The notes under the pieces are model-generated. The model did no database searches. It worked only from the letters and a program-made list of their open reading frames with translations, and was not told the origin of the DNA. A stretch of 14,698 nt of DNA from Spartobacteria bacterium UBA6821 (GTDB lineage: Bacteria > Verrucomicrobiota > Verrucomicrobiia > Chthoniobacterales > UBA6821), in the NCBI GenBank assembly GCA_002452515.1, contig DKEN01000101.1, positions 1 through 14,698 on the forward strand, given 5' to 3'. Position 1 is the stretch's first letter; every line of letters begins with the position of its first letter. This document shows, piece after piece, positions 5,586 to 12,757 of the stretch. Made by a program: the position numbers and the translations under genes.

Positions 5586-7034
5586 CTACAAGATCGGTCC
5601 CATCGTGGCGATGAGGTTATTGCAGAGTTGGTGAGAGAGGGGCCACGCTGCCACCATGTCCCTGGTGACACGATGAGAGTGAGCGATGTACTCCTGTTGG
5701 CGCTGGAACATTGTGTGGGTGAGCGTGGGATCGAGTAGGAGAATATTATTCTCGTAGTTGAGTTCGAAACTTCGGCGATCCATGTTTGCTGAGCCGATCA
5801 GGGTGAGTTCGCCATCAAGGGTGAGAGATTTGGTGTGTAGCAGTCCGCCTTCGTACTCATAAATCTTCACTCCTGCGGCAAGCAGATCCGCATAATAGCT
5901 ACGGCTGGCCGCCCCGACAACCCAGGAGTCGTTCCTGGCAGGAAAGATGATCGTCGTATCCACGCCCCGATAGGCAGCCGTGCAAATGGCATTTTGCATG
6001 GGATCATTGGGAACATAGTAGGGAGTGGTGATGACGACTTTCCGGCGTGCCGCAAACAACAGGGATTCGAAGACTTCAGGCATGGCCGAGTAACGAACAG
6101 TCGGACCTGTTCCGATCACCTGGGCAGTGAAGCCCTCCTGCGCTGGTGAAGGGAGCGGTCTGCTCAGGAGATCATCGAGGTTCTCATCGACATAAGTCAT
6201 CCAGTCACTTGCAAAAAGGTACTGATTTTGACGTGCGATCGGTCCCTCGAAACGCATCACGGCATCCACCCAGGGTGCATACTTCGCCTTCGGCAAAAAC
6301 TCGGGATCAGTACAGTTTTGGCTGCCGCAGTAGGTAATGCGATCATCAATGACCACGATTTTGCGGTGATTGCGGAGATCGATACGGCCATGAAAAGGGC
6401 GTAGAAGGGGATTGCCAAGCGGTAGTCCCACCGCAACCCTGACGCCCGCCGCGTGCATTGCCGACCACTCTTTGGAACCAATCATGGTGCTTGAACCAAG
6501 GGCATCAGCCATGGCCCGACATGTCACTCCGCGCTTGCTTGCCTGTTTCAGGGCCTCGACCACCTTGAGACCATTGTGATCAGGAAGCCAGATGTAGAAG
6601 AGCAGATGGACATGATCCTTTGCAGCGTCAATGTCAGCGACCATCGCGTCGATCGTAGCGTTGGAGGAGGGAAGGAGTGTTGCGGTGTTTCCAGAAAGAG
6701 GAGTGAACCCGTTGATCGATTCTCCAAGCTCAAAGAGATGCTGGTATCGTTCAAAAACAGCAGATGGGGCACTCGTTTCACAATCGCTTGAACGAGGAAA
6801 CGGAGGCATCTGCTGAAGCACAGAATGCAGACGAGCCACCCGGCGCCTGCCGATGCTCACCTCCCCGAGGAGCAAATATGCCAACATTCCAACCAGTGGG
6901 ATGACGAGAACGACGACCATCCATGCAATCCTGGATGCCGGATCACGATGGGGGCGAAGGAGAATCCTGGCAATGAGCGCCAGTTCGAGCAGCGTGAAAA
7001 GAACAAGCAACGAGTGGTGGGAAACGTGAATCAT
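5586..7034 (-). CDS. cls: Cardiolipin synthase, ClsA type (phospholipase D family)
   Basis: A 482-residue membrane enzyme that joins two phosphatidylglycerol molecules into cardiolipin and glycerol. Two N-terminal membrane helices (about 7-26 and 35-57) form the PLDc_N anchor. Two phospholipase-D catalytic motifs follow: HRKIVVID (H223, K225, D230) with CGSQNCTDPEF after it, and HTKSLTLD (H400, K402, D407) followed by GSANMDRRSFELNYE. The FEGPIARQNQYLFASDW segment (262-278) and TPYYVPND (337-344) are typical of ClsA. Both active sites are complete and the length matches the family (486 in E. coli ClsA). The stop lies about 56 bases from the convergent gene at 5529. Upstream, 110 bases separate it from the aldo/keto reductase on the same strand; no Shine-Dalgarno sequence is seen before ATG 7034. 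Confidence 0.96.
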   Translation of the reverse strand: MIHVSHHSLLVLFTLLELALIARILLRPHRDPASRIAWMVVVLVIPLVGMLAYLLLGEVSIGRRRVARLHSVLQQMPPFPRSSDCETSAPSAVFERYQHLFELGESINGFTPLSGNTATLLPSSNATIDAMVADIDAAKDHVHLLFYIWLPDHNGLKVVEALKQASKRGVTCRAMADALGSSTMIGSKEWSAMHAAGVRVAVGLPLGNPLLRPFHGRIDLRNHRKIVVIDDRITYCGSQNCTDPEFLPKAKYAPWVDAVMRFEGPIARQNQYLFASDWMTYVDENLDDLLSRPLPSPAQEGFTAQVIGTGPTVRYSAMPEVFESLLFAARRKVVITTPYYVPNDPMQNAICTAAYRGVDTTIIFPARNDSWVVGAASRSYYADLLAAGVKIYEYEGGLLHTKSLTLDGELTLIGSANMDRRSFELNYENNILLLDPTLTHTMFQRQQEYIAHSHRVTRDMVAAWPLSHQLCNNLIATMGPIL

Positions 7035-7144
7035 CGGTGACCGGAGTAGGAGGCAGATAAAACTTCTAAAAAGAAGTGAAGGTCAATGCGACTTAGTTAT
7101 TTAGGGTGAGCGCGTTACAGGCTCTCACTTTATAATGGGCCAAT
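7035..7144 (-). promoter_or_regulatory. Reductase-cls spacer with two stem-loops and a possible -35 box
   Basis: Two hairpins can be drawn. One is ACTTCT-AAAA-AGAAGT at 7062-7077, a perfect 6-bp stem; on the minus strand it is followed by TTTTAT, so it could be a weak intrinsic terminator of the reductase transcript or a leader hairpin of cls. The other is at 7106-7128, GTGAG paired with CTCAC, one mismatch, then two more pairs around CTGTAAC. A TTGACC on the minus strand (7081-7086) could be a -35 box for cls, but there is no good -10 at 16-18 bases. The function is unproven. Confidence 0.3.
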
Positions 7145-8092
7145 TCATTTTCCGCCCTCGATTTCGGCAATCTCCTCTTTGGAAAGTTTTAGTTCGGCAC
7201 CGTGGATGAGGCCCTTCACTTGGGTTGCCTGACGGACGCCAACGATCGCTCCAGTTACCTCCGGTCGGCGGAGTACCCAAGCAAGAGCCGCTTCGGCAGC
7301 AGTTCGACCATGACGGGCTCCGACTGTTTTGAGTCGGTCGGCCAGAGCAAGGTTCTCGGTGAGCTTTGGTTCTTGGAATTGGGGATTATTTCGCCTCCAG
7401 TCTCCTTCCGGAAAGCTAGCGACACGCTCATGAGTCATCGACCCGGTAAGTAGCCCTGATCCCATGGGTGAATAGACAATGGTGCCGACACCGTGCTCGC
7501 TACACCAGGGAAGTTGATCGGCCTCAATATCCCGCCTCATGAGTGAATACGGAGGCTGGAGCGACGTGATAGGGGCAATCGCGATCATGGCTGTCATTTC
7601 CTCCACGGTTGCATTGCAAACACCGATCCAACGCACTTTTCCCTCTTCCTTGAGCTTTGCCATCTCAGCCCATCCCTCGAGCGTTTCCTCGAGTTCATCG
7701 GCGGTCCAGTGGATCTGGTAAAGATCGATCGTCTCAACGCCAAGGCGGCGGAGACTCTGTTCCACTTCGCGACGGATGGAATCCGATCGGAGCGAATAGT
7801 CGATAGCCCCCTGTTCATCCCACAGCATTCCACACTTCGTGAAGAGATAAGGACGCTCGCCCTTCCATTCTTCCAGAGCCTTGCGAACGACTTCCTCGGA
7901 ATGCCCAAGGCCGTAGACTGCCGCTGTATCAATCCAGTTCATCCCATGATCGAGGGCGGAGTGAATGGCTGCGACCGAGTCGGCATCAGACTGGGGGCCC
8001 CAACCGAATTTCCATTCGCCTCCGACCGCCCAGGATCCGAATCCAAGCGGGGTGATTTTCAGATCGCTGTTTCCAAGGGTGCGTGTATGCAT
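7145..8092 (-). CDS. Aldo/keto reductase, AKR11-like
   Basis: A 315-residue (alpha/beta)8-barrel, NADPH-dependent oxidoreductase of the aldo/keto reductase superfamily. The catalytic tetrad is complete: D55 and Y60 in NWIDTAAVYGLGHSEE, K86 in LFTKCG, H128 in DLYQIHW. The cofactor-binding end shows IVGVRQATQV near residues 287-296. The general layout, including the SLQPPYSLMRRDIE segment after the barrel's sixth strand and YSPMGSGLLTG, resembles the Bacillus YhdN/IolS group (AKR11). The substrate cannot be deduced. ATG 8092 gives a normal N-terminus (MHTRTLGNSDLKITPLGFGS); only a weak TGAAG precedes it. A short AT-rich palindrome, GAAAAAGACTTTTTC, lies at 8111-8125 in its leader. It is same-strand with cls but 110 bases away, so a shared transcript is uncertain. 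Confidence 0.95.
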   Translation of the reverse strand: MHTRTLGNSDLKITPLGFGSWAVGGEWKFGWGPQSDADSVAAIHSALDHGMNWIDTAAVYGLGHSEEVVRKALEEWKGERPYLFTKCGMLWDEQGAIDYSLRSDSIRREVEQSLRRLGVETIDLYQIHWTADELEETLEGWAEMAKLKEEGKVRWIGVCNATVEEMTAMIAIAPITSLQPPYSLMRRDIEADQLPWCSEHGVGTIVYSPMGSGLLTGSMTHERVASFPEGDWRRNNPQFQEPKLTENLALADRLKTVGARHGRTAAEAALAWVLRRPEVTGAIVGVRQATQVKGLIHGAELKLSKEEIAEIEGGK

Positions 8093-8394
8093 GCTTGCTT
8101 CAGGATAAATGAAAAAGACTTTTTCCAGAAGCAGATAGGTAGATTAACCAGAAGCCGAGTCGACCCTTGATTGAGATGCCCCTTCGAGGCTCCCAGGATG
8201 TTCTCTGATTTCATCGTTACATCTTGTTACTGGATCGTTCTGCGTTCAGACCTTTGAGCCATCCCTCTCAGAGTATCGCACAAAAGCAATTTCTACTGTT
8301 TTGTGCGATATTCCTCGGCATAGTATTGCTTCTCTGGAAATCACTTCCTTGAGATGCCGCTATCAATTACAAGCCCGTTTAACCTGAAGTTCTC
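8093..8394. other. Divergent intergenic region between the reductase and the M50 protease
   Basis: About 300 bases with no gene that I can support. It should hold the promoters of both divergent neighbours, but I find no convincing -35/-10 pair for either. It contains the palindrome at 8111-8125 near the reductase start and the long inverted repeat at 8274-8310 described as its own feature. The protease ATG at 8395 is preceded only by a weak CTGAAG. Confidence 0.5.
8274..8310. repeat. Perfect 12-bp inverted repeat with 13-base spacer
   Basis: TATCGCACAAAA (8274-8285) and TTTTGTGCGATA (8299-8310) are exact reverse complements around a 13-base spacer. The stem can be lengthened outward by a G-T wobble and two more pairs to 8271-8313. 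It lies 84 bases ahead of the protease start and 182 bases ahead of the reductase start. No T-run follows on the plus strand. It could be an operator for a dimeric regulator, an RNA hairpin, or a dispersed palindromic repeat. Confidence 0.75.
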
Positions 8395-9396
8395 ATGGAT
8401 TGGTACTACTCAAAACACGGCAACCAGTTCGGCCCTGTTGACGGAGATGAGCTGCGTCGCCTTGCCCGACAAGGAGGAATCCTGCCACAAGATTTGGTTT
8501 GGAATATCACGTTAGGCGGGCGGTGGATTCCTGCCTCTGCCATAGGAGATCTTTTTCCAATAACCTTATCGACGCCTCCACCTATTTCCAATCAGGCGGT
8601 AGTCACTCAGCTTCAAAACCCCACGCAATCTGCCACTCCTCCTCCGTCGGTATTCAGGCAAAAGATCCAGCGATTCTTTGCACCAGTGACAGCAGTTTTT
8701 CTGGTGGGATTCAAATACCTCGCTGAACTGAAATTTCTTCTCCCTGTCCTAAAAACAGGGGGGACGATGATCCTCTCCATTGCGGGATATGCCATGCTCT
8801 GGGGATGGCGTTTCGGTGTGGGATTTGTTCTCCTGATCTTTGTCCATGAATGCGGCCATCTGGTTGCGGCCAAGAAGTGCGGACTCAAAGTCGGGGCCCC
8901 CATCTTCATTCCATTTATGGGTGCCCTGATCGCACTCAAGGAAGCGCCCAAAAATGCCTGGATCGAGTCCCAGGTTGGTATTGGTGGGCCCATCTTGGGA
9001 ACCATCGGTGCGGCAGTCTGTGAGGGGATCTTCCTTCTCACTGAAAATCCGCTCTACCGTGCGTTGGCCTACACCGGATTCTTTCTGAATCTGTTCAACT
9101 TGGTCCCACTGGGATTTTTGGATGGTGGTCGCATCGTGACAGCTCTCTCCCCATGGATCTGGCTTCTTGGCTTTGTGATCCTTGCCTATCTTACCTACCT
9201 CCACTTTAACTTCCTTCTTCTGTTGATTCTGATTCTGTCAGTTCCACGGCTCTTCTCACTTTTCAGAGAAAAATCAGATGAGGAGCGTCGCTATTATGAG
9301 GTCACTCCTGACCAACGCCTAATAATGGCCGGAATGTATTTTGGACTCATCGCTTTCTTGGTCTTTGGAATGCGAATGACCCATATAGCCGTATAA
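8395..9396 (+). CDS. GYF_2-domain M50 (site-2 protease family) membrane metalloprotease
   Basis: A 333-residue fusion. Residues 1-54 match the bacterial GYF_2 (DUF4339) pattern: WYYSKHGNQFGPVDGDELRR, then LVWNITLGGRWIPASAIGDL, a small domain thought to bind partner peptides. A Pro/Ser-rich linker (55-85) leads to a membrane part of about six helices. The zinc motif is HECGH at 151-155 with E152 as catalytic acid/base; the second motif is NLFNLVPLGFLDGGR (232-246), where D243 would be the third zinc ligand. Both are the hallmarks of M50 intramembrane proteases, which cut membrane-embedded substrates. No PDZ domain is present. The C-terminus has further helices (about 255-285 and 308-328). The gene stands alone: divergent from the reductase and 175 bases before recC. 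The substrate is unknown. Confidence 0.9.
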   Translation: MDWYYSKHGNQFGPVDGDELRRLARQGGILPQDLVWNITLGGRWIPASAIGDLFPITLSTPPPISNQAVVTQLQNPTQSATPPPSVFRQKIQRFFAPVTAVFLVGFKYLAELKFLLPVLKTGGTMILSIAGYAMLWGWRFGVGFVLLIFVHECGHLVAAKKCGLKVGAPIFIPFMGALIALKEAPKNAWIESQVGIGGPILGTIGAAVCEGIFLLTENPLYRALAYTGFFLNLFNLVPLGFLDGGRIVTALSPWIWLLGFVILAYLTYLHFNFLLLLILILSVPRLFSLFREKSDEERRYYEVTPDQRLIMAGMYFGLIAFLVFGMRMTHIAV

Positions 9397-9571
9397 ATCA
9401 TGAAAGAGAGGACGACCATCATGCCGAGGAAGACACTCCTTGTCTCTTTGCTAGGGTAGGATTGCCCCAGACATGTACTTTCTTTCCTGTTTCTATCCAC
9501 GAGAAAGAACCCGGTCTTGTGACGCTCTCGATATTCTGGAAGAGACTACGGGACGTTCTTCCTCGTGATCT
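9397..9571. promoter_or_regulatory. Spacer before recC
   Basis: About 175 bases with no supported gene; a 19-codon frame starts at 9399 but has nothing to commend it. A 7-bp inverted repeat, TTCTTTC/GAAAGAA (9480-9486 and 9503-9509), is the only structure noted. The region presumably holds the recCB promoter, but no consensus pair is clear. Confidence 0.3.
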
Positions 9572-12500
9572 ATGGAAATTGTTCCCCACTCCAACCTTGA
9601 GGATCTGCTGAAGGCTCTATCGCCGAGGATGTCGATCAGGCCCACTTCACCGATTCCAAAACAGGTCGTCGTTCCGTCTGTTCCCTTCAGTGATTACCTG
9701 CAACTCCGGATAGCGGACTATGCGGGCGTTTGCATGGGATGGGAATTTATCACGCCACAATCCTTTGTGAACAAAGTTTCCGGGGTTTCCCGGGACAACC
9801 CTTGGGACAGGAATCATCTTGTTTGGAAGATCCTGACCATGGTCAATGAATTCTCCCAAAAAATCGGGGTCGGAGCAGGTGCCACTTCTCGCGACCGCTT
9901 TGCCTTGGCAGATGCCATCGCGGATCGGTTCGACCAGTATTCCCACTATCGGCCGGAAATCATCCGAAGATGGGCTGCTGGTGGCGAATTTCTGAATGAG
10001 GCGGCACTTGCTGAAGCGAAGGAGTCGGAGCTTTGGCAGCGGGAGTTATGGAAAAAACTCGAGAGGGGCATAGATGCCCTGCACCCGGCCCTGGATTTGC
10101 AAAAAATCAGGGAGCAGCCTGAATTTCGAGAACGCCTCAGAAATTCTTTTCCCGAAGTTCTTGTGCTTGGCACGGGGAGCATCGATCCCCTTTTGGTGGA
10201 AGTGTTCGGTGGTATGGAAGAGGCTGGTTGCAAGGTCAGTATCCAGGTGATTCTTCCCTGTCTGGCGTTTCTTGGAGATCTCAGAAAAAGATGGGAAAGA
10301 ACTCCTCCCGCTCCCGACACCGATGCGGAGAGTCTCACCCTCGAAGGCGAGCACCCACTGCTTGAATCGATGGGACGTCATGCGGCCGGTTCTTTCCTCC
10401 TGCTGGGAAGGCTCGACGACCAGTATACGCACTGGCCGGAATTAACTCCCGCTCATGAAGACTCCAGTGCAAGCCTCTTGGGCAGGCTTCAAGACGATAT
10501 TCTCAACCGGCGCACTCCGGTCGCCCGTCCTGTAAGTGAAGATGATCTGAGTATTCGCGTGCATTCCTGCCACGGGCCGCGACGGGAGATGGAGGTGCTT
10601 CGCGATGAGATATTACGGGCCTTCCGGGATATTCCCGATCTCCAGCCATCGGAGATTCATCTCGTCACTCCTTCTCTCGATATCTACGCACCACTTGTTT
10701 CTGCAATTCTCGAGCAGGGAGGAATCCCTCTGAAAGTGCGGCTTAGCGAATTGCCTTCGTCAACGGATGATCCCTTGGTTGCTGGCTTACTCTCGCTTCT
10801 GGAACTCTCCAAGGGGGGGCGATTCGAGGCAAGTTGGCTTCTGGAGTTGCTCCAGAACAGAGCCGTGCAAAAGGCTTTGGAAATCGAAGGGGAAGAACAG
10901 GCGGTCGGGCACTTATGTGATTGGATCCGAAGCAGTGGGCTGACTCAGGGGCTGGCTGGCGAGGCGAGTGTCGGATCATGGACCTTTGCCCGGGACCGTC
11001 TTGTCGCTGGTGGTTTTTTTGGACCGGAAAATAAGGTTCTCTACCCGATCAAGGAATTCGTCCTTCCGGTAGCCGATGAGCTTGGAAGCGACTCCATCCT
11101 CCATAGTCGATTTGTGAACTGGCATGCCAGACTTGAGGAGACGCTGCGGCAGTGGCAGTCGGAATGCATTCCCTCGCAATGGGCGGAGCGTCTGACTAGT
11201 GCGGTGAGCGATTTGCTCGGAACTTGCGACGACCTGTCGTCGGAGACCCAAAAACAACTCGCCGTGTTGAGAGCGATCGACTGTAAAGAAATGGTCGATT
11301 CTGGGACCCTTTTCGATTGGCTTTCAACTCAGACACGTGAATCCGGGAGACGCACTTCACCGTCGGGACGAATCGCTTTTGGGCGTTTCAAGCAACTTCA
11401 GAACATACCGTGTCGCGTGCTCGGGATGGTTGGAATGAAAGAGGGCTCTTTTCCGGGTGAGAATAGGACCCCTGCATGGGATCTGCTGCAACTTTCTCCC
11501 CGGGTCTGGGACCGAAATGCACGGATTGATGACAGGCAGCTATTCCTTGATGGGCTCCTTACTCCTACGGATCGGCTGATCATCACAGCGCCTACCCAGA
11601 ACGTGCGAAGCAACAGGAAAGAGCCACTCTCCTCCTGTGTTGATGAGCTCTTGCGGGTTCTTCAGCAGATGGGAGCAAGGAGGGATCAACTTGTGGTGAA
11701 CCATCGGCTTCAACCGTTTTCCAAATTCTATTTCAACGGTAATTCCTCCCTTCCCCAATCGTTTGATTCCTATCTCGCTCAAATTGCCAACGAAATTGAT
11801 TCATCCACCAAAGCGGAGGGGATTCCCCTTTGGAGTGGAAACCGGGAGTTGGTGCCACAAGGAGTCGAGGAGATTTCAATGAGGCAATTGGCGCGATTCT
11901 GGAAGGAGCCAGCCAAGGGATTTCTTCAAGCCCAAGGCATTCTCCTTGCAGGTGAGGAAGTGGACGATGAAGAGTTGGATCGTCCCCCGCTTTCCCTGGA
12001 TCCACTCAAGAGTTGGAAACTCAGAAATTCAATTGTAGAGGAGGTCTCACTTGGGAGTGGTGAGTTGGAGCTTCTGAAGGCCGAATTTCGGGCCAACCGG
12101 TTACTGCAACCCGAAGAGCTCGGCAGCAGGGAGTGGAAGAAGCAGGAAAATTTTGGCAGGACTTTTGTTTCTGCCATCAAACGCCATACTGGGGAGACCC
12201 TGCCGTTTGAAATCGCGCTGAATGAGCCGCAGGTTCGTTTGACCGGGGAAATCATCCTGAGCAACGATAAAAAACACCTTATCGCCAGTAGTCTCAGCCG
12301 CATCAAAGGGGATCGCCACTATCTTTCGCCTTGGATTTCAGCCTTGTCGGCCTCCTGTGCCGATCACTCCCTGCCGACCCTTCTGCTTGATCCCGAGCAT
12401 CTGGACAACCCGCTACTTCTGCCAGCAATACCGAAAGCCGAGGCACTTGTGATTCTTAGTCGTCTGGTGAAGGGATTCCTGGAGGGACAGCATCAACTCC

Positions 12501-12757
12501 TCTGCTATGCACCCGAGACTTCAAAACTAATTGCCGGGAAACTTTGCGGAGAGAATCAGGATGCCCACCAGCTTGTCCAGAATGCAGCTAGTGAATGGAA
12601 TCGAAAGGAATGGAACAACATTCCGGGAGGAGAGGGATCGAAGGACTCGTCGCAATTGGCATGGAGAGATCGAGACCCTTTTGAGCATCCAGATTCCTGG
12701 GTGCAGTGGGCAAAAGAGGTCTCGCTTTCCCTTGAAGCCTGGAGGGCTCTGAAATGA
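9572..12757 (+). CDS. recC: Exodeoxyribonuclease V subunit gamma (RecC)
   Basis: A 1061-residue protein, close to E. coli RecC (1122). RecC is the scaffold of RecBCD: a helicase-like part without ATPase activity splits the incoming duplex and, in E. coli, reads Chi. The N-terminus has VVVPSVPFSDYLQLRIADYA (32-51), matching the degenerate start of RecC, then MGWEFITPQSFV. The most diagnostic region is GRIAFGRFKQLQNIPCRVLG (599-618), GMKEGSFPG (621-629) and DDRQLFLDGLL (653-663), aligning with NFCTLMPMRSIPFKVVCLLGM...DDRYLFLEAL of E. coli. No Walker A motif is seen, as expected. Its TGA overlaps the recB ATG by ATGA, so the two are translationally coupled. ATG 9572 has no Shine-Dalgarno sequence. 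Chi specificity cannot be inferred. Confidence 0.93.
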   Translation: MEIVPHSNLEDLLKALSPRMSIRPTSPIPKQVVVPSVPFSDYLQLRIADYAGVCMGWEFITPQSFVNKVSGVSRDNPWDRNHLVWKILTMVNEFSQKIGVGAGATSRDRFALADAIADRFDQYSHYRPEIIRRWAAGGEFLNEAALAEAKESELWQRELWKKLERGIDALHPALDLQKIREQPEFRERLRNSFPEVLVLGTGSIDPLLVEVFGGMEEAGCKVSIQVILPCLAFLGDLRKRWERTPPAPDTDAESLTLEGEHPLLESMGRHAAGSFLLLGRLDDQYTHWPELTPAHEDSSASLLGRLQDDILNRRTPVARPVSEDDLSIRVHSCHGPRREMEVLRDEILRAFRDIPDLQPSEIHLVTPSLDIYAPLVSAILEQGGIPLKVRLSELPSSTDDPLVAGLLSLLELSKGGRFEASWLLELLQNRAVQKALEIEGEEQAVGHLCDWIRSSGLTQGLAGEASVGSWTFARDRLVAGGFFGPENKVLYPIKEFVLPVADELGSDSILHSRFVNWHARLEETLRQWQSECIPSQWAERLTSAVSDLLGTCDDLSSETQKQLAVLRAIDCKEMVDSGTLFDWLSTQTRESGRRTSPSGRIAFGRFKQLQNIPCRVLGMVGMKEGSFPGENRTPAWDLLQLSPRVWDRNARIDDRQLFLDGLLTPTDRLIITAPTQNVRSNRKEPLSSCVDELLRVLQQMGARRDQLVVNHRLQPFSKFYFNGNSSLPQSFDSYLAQIANEIDSSTKAEGIPLWSGNRELVPQGVEEISMRQLARFWKEPAKGFLQAQGILLAGEEVDDEELDRPPLSLDPLKSWKLRNSIVEEVSLGSGELELLKAEFRANRLLQPEELGSREWKKQENFGRTFVSAIKRHTGETLPFEIALNEPQVRLTGEIILSNDKKHLIASSLSRIKGDRHYLSPWISALSASCADHSLPTLLLDPEHLDNPLLLPAIPKAEALVILSRLVKGFLEGQHQLLCYAPETSKLIAGKLCGENQDAHQLVQNAASEWNRKEWNNIPGGEGSKDSSQLAWRDRDPFEHPDSWVQWAKEVSLSLEAWRALK
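12741..12757 (+). promoter_or_regulatory. recB ribosome binding site and recC/recB ATGA overlap
   Basis: GGAGGG lies seven bases before ATG 12754, within the last recC codons, and the start codon shares four bases with the recC stop (ATGA). This fixes the recB start and implies translational coupling, which would keep the two subunits in step. Confidence 0.85.

Noticed and set aside
7131..7136. Perfect TATAAT on the plus strand
   Set aside because: No matching -35 box lies 16-18 bases upstream and it would drive antisense transcription into the reductase; the matching hexamer alone is not enough.
8613..9204. 142- and 151-codon minus-strand frames over the protease gene
   Set aside because: Both are antisense to the HECGH and LDGG motifs of a clear M50 protease.
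9490..9498. Single DnaA-box-like TCTATCCAC before recC
   Set aside because: Imperfect and isolated; no cluster or AT-rich unwinding region nearby.
9946..10432. Minus-strand frames over recC
   Set aside because: Composition (Ser/Arg/Pro-rich) is typical of antisense translation; recC is well supported on the plus strand.
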